DNA of 50,509 nucleotides, taken from assembly GCA_002067045.1 (NCBI GenBank), contig MVPZ01000062.1, forward strand, positions 1 through 50,509, in the 5' to 3' direction. Made by a program: the position numbers and the translations under genes. The notes below the pieces were generated by a model, which had not been told where the DNA came from, did no database searches, and worked only from the letters and a program-made list of their open reading frames with translations. This DNA comes from Methanomassiliicoccales archaeon PtaB.Bin134 (GTDB lineage Archaea; Thermoplasmatota; Thermoplasmata; Methanomassiliicoccales; UBA472). This document shows positions 39,626 to 48,578 of this stretch, piece by piece. Each line of letters begins with the position of its first letter. The stretch's first letter is position 1.

Positions 39626-40915
39626 TTGCCGAGCATAGCGGTCATCGGTGCCCAGTGGGGAGACGAGGGCAAGGGCAAGATCACTGATTACGAGGCCGGA
39701 CGCGCGGACATGGTCGTGCGCTACCAGGGCGGCTCCAACGCTGGCCATACAATAAAGGTGGGCGAGGAGGTCTTCGCCCTGCACATCCTGCCGTCGGGCA
39801 TCGTGCGCGACGGGGTTCTCAACGTCATAGGCAACGGGGTCATCGTGGACCTCATCTCCCTGGACCGGGAGATCGCCGAGGTGCAGGCCCGCGGGCGCTC
39901 CGTGGAGGGACTGCGCATCTCAGACCGGGCGAACGTCATCCTGAACTGGCACCGCTTATTGGACGGGGCGGAGGAGAGGCTCCGGGGCAGCAAGACCGTG
40001 GGCACCACCGGGAAGGGCATCGGCCCCTGCTACTCGGACAAGATCGCCCGCAGCGGCATCCGCATGGGCGACCTCTTGGACCCCGAGCTGCTGGAGGAAA
40101 GATTGGACACGGTCATGCCCATGAAGCTCAAGGTCATGGAGATATTGGGCGTGCGCCTGGCGCAGAACCGCGAGGAGCTGCTCAAGGAGCTCCTGGCCTA
40201 CGGCCGGAAGTATGAGAAGCACATCATGGACACCTCGGTGCTGGTGAACGAGGCCTTGGACGAGGGAAGGAACGTGCTGTTCGAGGGGGCTCAGGGCACC
40301 ATGCTGGACATCGACCATGGGACCTATCCGTTCGTCACCTCCTCCAACTGCGTGGCCGGGGCCATATGCACTGGGGCTGGCGTCGGTCCCAAGCGCGTCG
40401 ACGAGATCATGGGAGTGCTGAAGGCCTATACCACCCGCGTGGGAGCCGGACCGTTCCCCACGGAGCTGAACGACGCCACCGGTGAGCTGCTCATGAACGT
40501 GGGAGGGGAGTTCGGCACCACCACCGGACGGGCCCGCCGCTGCGGCTGGCTCGATCTTCTGGTCGTGGAGCACGCCGCCCGGTTGAACGGGCTGACCCAG
40601 TTCGCGGTGACCAAGCTGGACGTCATGAACGGCCTGAAGACCGTGAAGGTCGCCGTGGCCTACGAGATAGATGGCAAGAAGGTCCACCACTTCCCGGGCA
40701 ACTTCAAGATGCTGGAGCGGGCCAGGCCGGTCTACGAGGAATTGGACGGCTGGAAGGGATGGAAGCCTGAGGAGACCGCGGAGATAGTGCGCGGCGGTTT
40801 CGATGCGCTCCCCAAGGAGATGAGGGACTATCTGGGATACATCGAGAAGCGTTCCAAGGTCCCCGTGCGCATCATCAGCGTGGGGAAGGGCAGGGAAGAG
40901 ACCATAAGGCGCTGA
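39626..40915 (+). CDS. purA: Adenylosuccinate synthetase
   Basis: Joins IMP and aspartate using GTP in AMP synthesis. At 429 residues it has all family motifs: WGDEGKGKI at the N-terminus, GGSNAGHTI, GTTGKGIGPCYSDK, FEGAQGTMLDIDHGTYPFVTSSN, and GTTTGRARRCGWLD. TTG at 39626 is the start: GGTGA lies about five bases before it and MPSIAVIGAQ matches the expected N-terminus. A CTTTATCT box near 39586-39593 fits as promoter. Confidence 0.97.
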   Translation: MPSIAVIGAQWGDEGKGKITDYEAGRADMVVRYQGGSNAGHTIKVGEEVFALHILPSGIVRDGVLNVIGNGVIVDLISLDREIAEVQARGRSVEGLRISDRANVILNWHRLLDGAEERLRGSKTVGTTGKGIGPCYSDKIARSGIRMGDLLDPELLEERLDTVMPMKLKVMEILGVRLAQNREELLKELLAYGRKYEKHIMDTSVLVNEALDEGRNVLFEGAQGTMLDIDHGTYPFVTSSNCVAGAICTGAGVGPKRVDEIMGVLKAYTTRVGAGPFPTELNDATGELLMNVGGEFGTTTGRARRCGWLDLLVVEHAARLNGLTQFAVTKLDVMNGLKTVKVAVAYEIDGKKVHHFPGNFKMLERARPVYEELDGWKGWKPEETAEIVRGGFDALPKEMRDYLGYIEKRSKVPVRIISVGKGREETIRR

Positions 40916-40925
40916 GACCGGGCCT

Positions 40926-41324
40926 TCATCGGTCGATGTATTCCATTAGGCCGAGATGGTTCCCGTCGGGGTCCTGCACGATGGCGAAGTGGGCGAAGTC
41001 CATCATGGGCCTCTTCTCCATCACCACCCTTCCTCCGTTCTGCAGCACCCTCCTCACCACCTCGTCGATCGACCCCACCTCGACCTCCAGGAAGGTGGCC
41101 GTCGCGCCGTGGGTGCCCCTTCTGAACAGACCCCCGTTGATGGTCCCCCTTTCAATAGCGACCCCCTCGCCATCGGCCTCCGCGGTCAGGACCCGGTGAT
41201 AGTCCCCACCGCTTCCCTGGACCGGAGCGATGGACCAGCCCAGGACCTCCCGGTAGAAATCGCTGGCCCGGGCCATGTCCTGCACCGGGATGTTGAACGA
41301 CCTGACCGCGCCTGTTGGCCTCAT
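40926..41324 (-). CDS. VOC-superfamily (glyoxalase-like) protein
   Basis: A 132-residue vicinal-oxygen-chelate fold protein. Starts RSFNIPVQDMARASDFYREVLGW, the usual first module, then FLEVEVGSIDEVVRRVLQNGG and a closing DPDGNHLGLME with the metal-ligand Glu. The activity within the superfamily is unknown; many such short proteins resemble methylmalonyl-CoA epimerase or resistance proteins. ATG at 41324 begins MRPTGAV; earlier in-frame codons are less likely. It converges with purA. Confidence 0.88.
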   Translation of the reverse strand: MRPTGAVRSFNIPVQDMARASDFYREVLGWSIAPVQGSGGDYHRVLTAEADGEGVAIERGTINGGLFRRGTHGATATFLEVEVGSIDEVVRRVLQNGGRVVMEKRPMMDFAHFAIVQDPDGNHLGLMEYIDR

Positions 41325-41382
41325 CCTGCGTTGCCATTCGCCCCGGCCGTAATCCACTTTTCGATGACGGTGAACCCCGAGA

Positions 41383-41970
41383 TCATATCCATTTCAGAAC
41401 GACAGGCTCCTTCCTGGGGGTCGGTCCGAGGTCCTTGGCCGGGTGGCCGAACACCAGCTGGGCCTGGAGGGTGTGGTCCTCCGGGACGCCCAGCTCCCTG
41501 CGGGTCTCCGGATCCTGGCCCAGGGGAGAGGCGAAACCCACCCAGAGGCTGCCCAGGCCCATGGAATGTGCGGCCAGCATCATGTTCTGGGCGCACAACG
41601 CGCTGTCCTGGGCGGGGGTCATGGCACCGGGGGCGCAGAAGATGAGGATTAAGCACGGAGCGCCGTGGAATATGTCATTGGCGGGATCGTCCATCATCCT
41701 CTTCAGGTTCCGTAGGTTGTCCATTCCCGGAGGGTCGCCCTGCATCTGCTTCTCCAGATGCATGGAGAACAGCGACTTGGCCCTGGCGCTGTACCGGTCC
41801 ATGACCTCGCGGTCGGTGATCACCACGAACCTCCAGGGCTGGGTGTTGCAGCCGTTCGGCGCCCGCACCCCGCATTCCAGAAGCATGGTGATCTGTTCCC
41901 TGTCCAGCGGTTGGTCGGTGTAGCCGCGCACCGACCTACGGGAGTTGATGTTCGACATGACATCGTTCAT
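41383..41970 (-). CDS. Nitroreductase-family FMN protein
   Basis: A 195-residue FMN-dependent oxidoreductase of the nitroreductase family. N-terminal SRRSVRGYTDQPLDREQITMLLECGVRAPNGCNTQPWRFVVITD is the classic FMN-binding pattern, and AHSMGLGSLWVGF and FGHPAKD follow later. The natural substrate is unknown. ATG at 41970 lies about 26-30 nt after an AT-rich box at 41997-42005, so the message is leaderless or nearly so. Confidence 0.92.
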   Translation of the reverse strand: MNDVMSNINSRRSVRGYTDQPLDREQITMLLECGVRAPNGCNTQPWRFVVITDREVMDRYSARAKSLFSMHLEKQMQGDPPGMDNLRNLKRMMDDPANDIFHGAPCLILIFCAPGAMTPAQDSALCAQNMMLAAHSMGLGSLWVGFASPLGQDPETRRELGVPEDHTLQAQLVFGHPAKDLGPTPRKEPVVLKWI

Positions 41971-42011
41971 GGCGGGGATGGTATCGATGGGACGGGGATA
42001 ATTGGATTGCG

Positions 42012-42046
42012 GTGGAAAAAAGAAAGGTTGGGGAAAGTGGTTTTCA
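42012..42046 (-). terminator. Recurrent pyrimidine-rich terminator
   Basis: After the stop at 42050 the reverse strand reads GAAAACCACTTTCCCCAACC followed by CTTTC and six T. This is the clearest copy of the AAACCacTTtCC + T-run pattern in the window, nearly matched at 47161-47194. Confidence 0.55.
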
Positions 42047-42049
42047 ACA

Positions 42050-42664
42050 TCACTTCAGGATGCCCATGCGCAGCAGGCCGGCCATCAGCAGGCCGAAGCC
42101 CCCGATGAACACGATCTCGCCGCCCGCGCCATAGTTCCAGGCGAACAGGACCACCAGGCCCCAGAGGGCCAGGATGCCCCCGAACGCCAGCATGATGATG
42201 TCGATGATCTCGCCCTCCAGCTGTTTGAGCAGCTGGGGCACCAGCACCATGCCCAGGGCCATCATTCCCGCCACCAGGCTCAACAGGCCCAGTATGAGCG
42301 AGGGAGCGTAGAATCCCCATCCAGCGAGGTCGGAGAAGTTCCACATGGCCCCCATGAACAGGAACATGCCGGAAACGAGCAGGATGGTCTCGGTCAGGTC
42401 GATGCGCTTGACCGTCGGCGTCCGCTTCGGCGGAGCCGGGGGCTGATAATAACCTCCCTGCGGGGGATAGTAGGCGCCCTGCTGCTGGGGCGGCTGCTGG
42501 TACTGCTGGTCATACTGCTGAGGTGGTTGCTGGTACTGCTGCGGGGGCTGCTCGTACTGCTGGGGCGGCTGCTGGTAACCGGGGTTCCCCAGGTTTGCGC
42601 CGCACCTCGGACAGTTCGCAGCGTTGTCCGCGATGTAGTCCATTCCGCAATTGTTACATCTCAA
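42050..42664 (-). CDS. Zinc-ribbon protein with Gln/Pro/Tyr repeats and membrane helices
   Basis: A 204-residue protein. An N-terminal zinc ribbon (C3, C6, C18, C21) leads into a low-complexity segment of QQPPQQYEQPPQQY-type repeats (about residues 30-65), then a membrane domain of about four helices. TTG at 42664 is chosen because AGGAGG at 42672-42677 lies seven bases before it; an earlier TTG at 42691 precedes the ribosome-binding site. This resembles the zinc-ribbon/PspC protein at 9180-9995 in plan. The Gln-rich linker may be extended and sticky. Function unknown. Confidence 0.8.
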   Translation of the reverse strand: MRCNNCGMDYIADNAANCPRCGANLGNPGYQQPPQQYEQPPQQYQQPPQQYDQQYQQPPQQQGAYYPPQGGYYQPPAPPKRTPTVKRIDLTETILLVSGMFLFMGAMWNFSDLAGWGFYAPSLILGLLSLVAGMMALGMVLVPQLLKQLEGEIIDIIMLAFGGILALWGLVVLFAWNYGAGGEIVFIGGFGLLMAGLLRMGILK

Positions 42665-42671
42665 GAGATAT

Positions 42672-42677
42672 CCTCCT
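42672..42677 (-). promoter_or_regulatory. Shine-Dalgarno site fixing a TTG start
   Basis: AGGAGG on the reverse strand, seven bases upstream of the TTG at 42664. It makes this TTG, rather than the one at 42691, the likely start. Confidence 0.65.
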
Positions 42678-42846
42678 ATGTTCCCAGTCAATGGCGTATT
42701 TGATTATTAATGATTTATTCAAGAATGAACGCGCCCAGGTCCGTTCATGGGTTTGGAAACCCACTATTTAATAAAAATATGCAAAATATTAAGCGTTCGC
42801 GACGGCTTCCTTCTCTCAAATCTAGGGGATCGTAGGGGGGATAGGA

Positions 42847-45800
42847 ATGGCGTCTTTCGAGAGGACATTATCATTCGTGGTATTAGCGATGTTGATCGCG
42901 GCGGCCTTCGTCCCGTCGGGTATGGCGGCTGTGGCCGACGACTCTGGGGGAGCGGCCCCCGTCGGGGAGTCGGCGCTGCTGGTTCAGGTCATAAGGGTGG
43001 ATAGCAACGCCGAATTGGCCGCGCTAGTATCTTCCGGCACGGCTTCCGGATCCGGGACTGCCGTCGACCCTTACGTAATAGACGGCCTGGAGATCGATGC
43101 CGCAGGACAGGGAGCGGCCATCTACATCGGGAACACCACCTCGTATCTGCGCATATGCAACTGCACGCTATACGGGGCCGCCTACCTGGCGAACTACTTC
43201 GCTCATGGCGGGGCCATAAACCTGTACGACGTGGAGAACGTGGTCGTGGAGAACAACGTCATATCCTCGTCCCATCACGGCGTGTACGCGAAGAACGCCC
43301 TCAACGTCGTTCTCACTGGAAACACCGTCAACTCTGTGAGCTTCTACGGGATGGCCGTATACGACTCGAGCCATTGCTTGATCGAGGACAATGATGTCAT
43401 GGGATCCAACTGTGGGGTCTTCCTCACCAACGCCCACGACTGCGAGGTTCGGGACAACGGATTGAGCGGGAACTCCAACTCCGGCCTGCGGGTGGAGTCC
43501 TCGAACACCATACTGGTGATGAACAACACCTGCGACAACGACGCCATGTCCGGAATTTCCTTAAGCAACAGCGATTGCATCAGTGTGGTGGACAACACCT
43601 GCGTCGGTTCCAGACGCGGGATGTGGCTGTGGTCAAGCGATCTTAACCTCGTGGAGGGGAACGTAATCAACTCCTCCACAGAATGCGGGATACTGGTTGA
43701 TACTTCCCATCAGAACCGATTCGCCAACAACACCGTGCTGTTCAGTGATGATTACGGTTTCTACCTTACATACGCGGAAGGCAACGTTCTGGAGGGCAAC
43801 AACATCAGCGACCATTCCAGCTACTATGCCGTGTACATCGTTCGAGGCACTGGGAACATGCTCCTGAACAACACCTTCCTACGCGATGTGGATGGCATCA
43901 GGATGTTCCGAACGTCCGCCAACGTCGTGGAAGGCAACGTTTTCATTGAGAACGCATGGGGAATAGAAATTGACACTGCGGATTGGAATCTGATCTCCAA
44001 CAACAGTTTCATAGGCGGATTCACCGGGATCCGGGCGATTTGCTCCGACACACAGCAATCGAAGGGATGCAACAACAATACCATCTCCGGCAACCTGTTC
44101 AGGGGAGGCTCCAACTACGGGGTTCAATTCACGACCGACAGGGGGCCGAGCAAGAACAACACCATCGAGTATAACACCTTCCTGGAGTACTTCTTCGGTG
44201 CTGTGGCCCTTATGAGCTGGGACGATGACAACCTTATCGTGAGCAACGCCTTCATCGATAATTTTCCAATAGAACCTGCCCAATGCTCCGATTCCTCTTT
44301 CAGCCACTGGAACGACTCCGATTCCGGCAACTACTGGAATGACCATACCACTCCCGACCTCAACGAGGACGGCATAGTGGACGACGGCTACATCATGATG
44401 GGAGGCAACATTGACCACTACCCGCTGGTAAGCCCGCTGTGGATCGAGACCCCGGCCGATCTCCAGGAGTTCGGTACTTCCGCCGTGGTCTCCGGTGTAC
44501 TGGTGAACCATCACCTCGCCGCCGAATTCACTCTGGAGAACACGGCCACGGGAGAGACGGTTAATGTCACCGCCCAGACCCATTGGAGCAAGGAGGTGGA
44601 ACTGACCACCGGCGAGAACACCATCGTGGTCAGCATGGAGGATATCGACGGACGGACGTATTCTGACCAGGTCATCCTGGTGCGCACCACCCCGTCGGTC
44701 AGCGTGGAGCCGGCCAACGGGACGATCACCTACACCTCCGAGCAGAACTTCAACATCACCGTGGACGCCTGCGGCTGGCCGGAGCTGTTCATCATCTATG
44801 CGCACATTCTGCCGGAATCCGGCACCCCGTATTGGTTGAGCTCCGACGAGCTTTCGGACGCGAGCTATCATGGGCAGTTCGAGATCTACTTGAACTACGG
44901 CCTCAACCACATCACCGTGTACGCCCACGACTCGGCGGGCGGCATCGTCAACTGCTCCCTGGACCTCTATTACGACCCCTATCCGCCGGTGTTCGAGTTC
45001 ACCTACCTGCCCGACGGATCGTATCTGAACGAGGTTCCGGTGGAGATCACCTGGACGTTCGTTGAGTACATGCCCTTCCTTCGGGACGCGCCGCTGGTCG
45101 ATGTGTACTACCGCCTAACCTCCCCTGATTGGATACGCACCGAGAACGGTTCGGTGGTCTTCCCGGACCTCGAGGACGGACCCTACTACCTCCAGATCAA
45201 GGCCGTGGACGCCGCAGGGAACATCGGGATGAACGGCGTGAACTTCACCCTGGACACCCATGCTCCGTCCCTGGAGATACTTACCCCGGTGGACGGGACG
45301 ATCTACGACTCGGATGACGTGGCCCTCAACATCGCGGTCGATGACGCGTTGTCCGGAGTGGCCGGCGTTCAATATCGCCTCAACGGAGGAGACTGGACAC
45401 CGGTCATTGCGGCGAGCACCCTCCTGGAGGACCTGGCGGACGACAACTACCTGCTGGAACTGAGGGCGCAGGACTACGCAGGCAATGAGAACTCCACGTC
45501 CGTGGAGTTCACCGTGGACACCACCGCCCCGGTGGTGACCATCACCTTGCCGGCGGACGGGGGTTACGCCACCAGCGGCCTGGTCATCTGGACCGTGGAT
45601 GACGTTTCCGGCGCGAACAGGACCGAGGTCAGCCTCGACGGCGAGAACTGGACGGCGGTCAGCGGGACCTCCCGCGATATGGGCCTGGAGGATGGAACGC
45701 ACACCGTGTACGTACGGGTGACCGACATGGTCGGATTGGTGGGCGAGGACAACGCGACCTTCACCATCGATTCGGTGAAGCCTACGGTCAGCATCACCTC

Positions 45801-47160
45801 CCCGGGGAATGGGACTCTGCTCAACATCAGCAGCGTCACTGTCGCCTGGACGGGGAGCGACGCCCTTTCGGGCATCGACCGATACGAGGTTCGTGTCGAC
45901 GGAGGGGACTGGATGTCCGTGTCAGGGAGCAGCAGGACCCTGTCATTGGATGATGGAACGCACGCCATCACGGTCCGCGCGTTCGACAGGGCGGGCAACC
46001 ACCAGGACGCCGCCGTGTCGATCACCGTGGATACCATTGCCCCGATGGTGGCCATCACCGCACCCGCGGACGGAACATTGCTGAACGCCACGGATGTCCT
46101 GGTGACCTGGAACGTCACCGAGAGCGGGGGGGTGTCCGCGGTGCACATCTCCGTTGACGGAGGTGCATGGCAGTCCCTGGGCGCAGCGGCTCTCAGCTCC
46201 ATCGTGGAGGACCTGGAGGACGGGGAGCACACCGTTTCCGTGAGGGTCAGGGACGCCGCCGGGAACCAGGCCCTGGCCTCGGTGACCTTCCTGGTGGACA
46301 TCACCGCGCCCACCTGCGTCGGATATCCAGCCGGTGACGATGTCGACCTGGGGACCATAATATCCGTGGCCTTCTCCGAGGCCATGGACCGCAACGCCAC
46401 CACCATCACCATCGCCGGAGTGACCGGGACGGTGACCTGGGATGACATGAACGCCACGTTCACGCCCTCCGCACCGCTCGCATACAACTGGAGGTACCTG
46501 GTGACCGTGGAGGGCAGGGACCTGGCGGGGAACACCATGCAGGAGGCCTGGTCCTTCAACACCACCCTGGTCGGGCAGATAACCGGCCGGGCGGTGGATG
46601 AGGACGGGGCCGCCCTGTCCGGGGCGGTGGTGACCCTGAACGAGGTCAACGTGACCACCGGCGCTGACGGGCGCTTCACCTTTGCGGACGTGGAGCCGGG
46701 GAACTACAGCATCACGCTGGTGAAGGAGGGATACCTGATGGGCGCGGCCATGGTGACCGTGTACGGGAACCAGACCTCGGACCTGGGGAACATCACCATG
46801 GAGGCTGCGGTCCTCGTGGGCGCGGTCTCCGGGACCCTGTTGGACGAGGACGGCGAGCCCATGGCCGGGGTGGTCGTCTCCCTGGGCATGATGATCGAGG
46901 TCACCGACGCCTCGGGCAACTTCTCCTTCCTGGAGGTGCTGCCGGGATCATACGACTTCATCGTGTTCCGCGAGGGGTACGACATACTGTACCAGGCCCT
47001 GGAGGTCGATGAGGGAGAGGTGATCGACCTAGGAGACCTGACCCTGGTGGCCAACGAGGAAGAGGACGACGGTGGGAACACCATTATCATCGTGGCCGCG
47101 GTGATCGCCCTGGCCGTGGCGGCCGTGGGCGTACTGGTGTTCTTAAGGAGGAAACCCTAG
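42847..47160 (+). CDS. Giant beta-helix surface protein with Ig-like repeats and membrane anchor
   Basis: A 1437-residue exported protein. Signal peptide at 1-28. A right-handed beta-helix of NosD/CASH type covers about 60-540, built from repeats such as NNVISSSHHGVYAKNAL. It ends in GNYWNDHTTPDLNEDGIVDDGY and the DHYPL motif. Four to five Ig-like repeats of about 88 residues follow, each opening with the TAPxVxITxPxDG pattern (about 830-1180). A Big_5-like domain, two CarboxypepD-regulatory-like domains (GQITGRAVDEDGAALSGAVV and GAVSGTLLDEDGEPMAGVVV), and a C-terminal helix with RRKP complete the chain. Probably a cell-surface adhesin or S-layer-associated protein binding polysaccharide. Stop is TAG. 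Confidence 0.9.
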   Translation: MASFERTLSFVVLAMLIAAAFVPSGMAAVADDSGGAAPVGESALLVQVIRVDSNAELAALVSSGTASGSGTAVDPYVIDGLEIDAAGQGAAIYIGNTTSYLRICNCTLYGAAYLANYFAHGGAINLYDVENVVVENNVISSSHHGVYAKNALNVVLTGNTVNSVSFYGMAVYDSSHCLIEDNDVMGSNCGVFLTNAHDCEVRDNGLSGNSNSGLRVESSNTILVMNNTCDNDAMSGISLSNSDCISVVDNTCVGSRRGMWLWSSDLNLVEGNVINSSTECGILVDTSHQNRFANNTVLFSDDYGFYLTYAEGNVLEGNNISDHSSYYAVYIVRGTGNMLLNNTFLRDVDGIRMFRTSANVVEGNVFIENAWGIEIDTADWNLISNNSFIGGFTGIRAICSDTQQSKGCNNNTISGNLFRGGSNYGVQFTTDRGPSKNNTIEYNTFLEYFFGAVALMSWDDDNLIVSNAFIDNFPIEPAQCSDSSFSHWNDSDSGNYWNDHTTPDLNEDGIVDDGYIMMGGNIDHYPLVSPLWIETPADLQEFGTSAVVSGVLVNHHLAAEFTLENTATGETVNVTAQTHWSKEVELTTGENTIVVSMEDIDGRTYSDQVILVRTTPSVSVEPANGTITYTSEQNFNITVDACGWPELFIIYAHILPESGTPYWLSSDELSDASYHGQFEIYLNYGLNHITVYAHDSAGGIVNCSLDLYYDPYPPVFEFTYLPDGSYLNEVPVEITWTFVEYMPFLRDAPLVDVYYRLTSPDWIRTENGSVVFPDLEDGPYYLQIKAVDAAGNIGMNGVNFTLDTHAPSLEILTPVDGTIYDSDDVALNIAVDDALSGVAGVQYRLNGGDWTPVIAASTLLEDLADDNYLLELRAQDYAGNENSTSVEFTVDTTAPVVTITLPADGGYATSGLVIWTVDDVSGANRTEVSLDGENWTAVSGTSRDMGLEDGTHTVYVRVTDMVGLVGEDNATFTIDSVKPTVSITSPGNGTLLNISSVTVAWTGSDALSGIDRYEVRVDGGDWMSVSGSSRTLSLDDGTHAITVRAFDRAGNHQDAAVSITVDTIAPMVAITAPADGTLLNATDVLVTWNVTESGGVSAVHISVDGGAWQSLGAAALSSIVEDLEDGEHTVSVRVRDAAGNQALASVTFLVDITAPTCVGYPAGDDVDLGTIISVAFSEAMDRNATTITIAGVTGTVTWDDMNATFTPSAPLAYNWRYLVTVEGRDLAGNTMQEAWSFNTTLVGQITGRAVDEDGAALSGAVVTLNEVNVTTGADGRFTFADVEPGNYSITLVKEGYLMGAAMVTVYGNQTSDLGNITMEAAVLVGAVSGTLLDEDGEPMAGVVVSLGMMIEVTDASGNFSFLEVLPGSYDFIVFREGYDILYQALEVDEGEVIDLGDLTLVANEEEDDGGNTIIIVAAVIALAVAAVGVLVFLRRKP

Positions 47161-47194
47161 ACCCAGAAACCACTTCCCCCTTTCACTTTTTCCA
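47161..47194 (+). terminator. Recurrent pyrimidine-rich terminator
   Basis: CAGAAACCACTTCCCCCTTT and a T-run lie directly after the giant surface-protein stop. The first 13 bases closely match the element at 42012-42046 on the other strand. Confidence 0.55.
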
Positions 47195-47233
47195 GGCCAC
47201 GCTTGAAATAATCGGCAATGCATGCTCCCGGGG

Positions 47234-48028
47234 ATGAACGGTCGAACGCCGGACAGCTCCGACAATGTCAGCAAGGAGCTCAGGGTGCATGGCGGCAAGT
47301 GGGCCACCGCCCACGGTTCGTACTTCTCCGATCCGGTGAAGGCCGGGGCTCTCCTGGACAAGGCCGTGCGCATCGCCCTGCGGGAACGGCCGAACGTCAT
47401 CGCCGACATCGGCGGGGGGACAGGGTTCCTCCTGGACCTGTTCAGGTCCCGCATGAACGGCTGGTGCCCCCGGCTGGTGGATGTGGACGTTTCTCCGGAA
47501 CAGCTGCAGGTGTGCGCCTCCAGGGGCCTAGAGCCGATGCTCTGCTCGGTGCTGGACGTCAGGCGCGGGGACCTGGTGAACGATGAGGAACGCCTGATGC
47601 TCATCTCCCGCTCGGTCATGCACTACTTCGGCCGTAACGGTCAGGACGATTTCCTGCGTGCCCTGCGCTCGGTGATGCGCAAGGGGGAGTACCTGGTGCA
47701 GCAGCCGGCCTGCTTCACCACCCCGGAGGAGGTGGGGTGCATGAACGAGCTCTACCCCATCATGGGCGTGGACAAGTTCTACCTTGGACCGGAGGACCTG
47801 CAGCAGGCGCACGAACGCAACGGCTTCGAGGTGATGGAGATGTCGCTGGCGCCCTCCCTAGATCTGCGCTCCACCGACCTGGCGGAGCGCTACGCCCTCG
47901 GTGAGCCTGAACTGGAGCGCATGTGCGAGACCCTGCGCCGCTTCGGCCTTGGCCAGCGGTACGAGGTGCGGGATAGGCATTTCCGGGGACCGTTCACCTA
48001 CCGCATCGTGGTGGCCAGGGCTATCTGA
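47234..48028 (+). CDS. Class I SAM-dependent methyltransferase
   Basis: A 264-residue Rossmann-fold methyltransferase. Motif I is VIADIGGGTGFLLDLF (about residues 55-70), then the acidic residue that binds ribose in LVDVDVSPEQLQ, and LISRSVMHYFGRNGQDDFLRALRSVMRKGEYLV, typical of the methyltransferase 11/31-like group. The substrate is not predictable. ATG at 47234 lies about 26 nt after a TTGAAATAAT box (about 47203-47212), so the message would be leaderless; ATG 47222 is less likely. It stands alone between two surface-protein genes. Confidence 0.85.
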   Translation: MNGRTPDSSDNVSKELRVHGGKWATAHGSYFSDPVKAGALLDKAVRIALRERPNVIADIGGGTGFLLDLFRSRMNGWCPRLVDVDVSPEQLQVCASRGLEPMLCSVLDVRRGDLVNDEERLMLISRSVMHYFGRNGQDDFLRALRSVMRKGEYLVQQPACFTTPEEVGCMNELYPIMGVDKFYLGPEDLQQAHERNGFEVMEMSLAPSLDLRSTDLAERYALGEPELERMCETLRRFGLGQRYEVRDRHFRGPFTYRIVVARAI

Positions 48029-48578
48029 CCGGCCCCTGATACCCATTCAAGGCTCACTTTTACAGTCACTTCTGGACCCTCAGGAGGATGGCTGGGTCAT
48101 GACCGGATCGAACGCGGTTCATGCCTCTGTGACGGAAATAAAAACCACCAAAGGGACAGGAACGGGAATCTGGGTCTTGACAATCGATGATCGGAGAATC
48201 GCCATACCTCCTCGGTCATGGAGCAGGACGGACCTTGTGATCCTTTGCACCGTCATCCCCGAACCATTCCGCCTCCTCCAGATGTTCATGGTATTTTACA
48301 TAATACTGAAATTTGTGCGTTTCAGTACTTTCAATGATACGAAAAACTATCCAGACGGGGCTTGTTTAAGGATACTGCCTCAATGGCCATTTCCTATGCC
48401 ATCCTAAACCCGGCAGCCGAGGGGGAACGCCTCAGCGGATCAAAGGAGCTCAGACCTCCAATGGATAAGACCGGGCATATCCCAACCCGGCCATTTTATT
48501 GAGGTTGCGGACATCATCAACTTATGGTTTTATGAACCCGCTCTGGCATATTTTCCCATCTTTAGGGGGTCTACGAGG
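48029..48578 (+). other. 550-bp intergenic region with weak coding potential
   Basis: One 103-codon open frame (48099-48407) exists, but it lacks a ribosome-binding site and G/C bias at third positions, and its product looks random, so no gene is called. The segment is more AT-rich than its surroundings. It contains an inverted repeat at 48304-48327, and TTTTAT-type boxes near 48490 and 48528, the latter placed to drive the gene at 48579. Nothing else is recognised. Confidence 0.5.
48304..48327 (+). repeat. 8-bp inverted repeat in the intergenic region
   Basis: TACTGAAA at 48304-48311 and TTTCAGTA at 48320-48327 with an 8-nt loop; the arms extend further with one mismatch. It could be a regulator-binding site or hairpin. 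Confidence 0.55.

Noticed and set aside
48099..48407. A 103-codon forward frame in the large intergenic region
   Set aside because: Product shows no domain, the composition differs from genes here, and there is no start signal.
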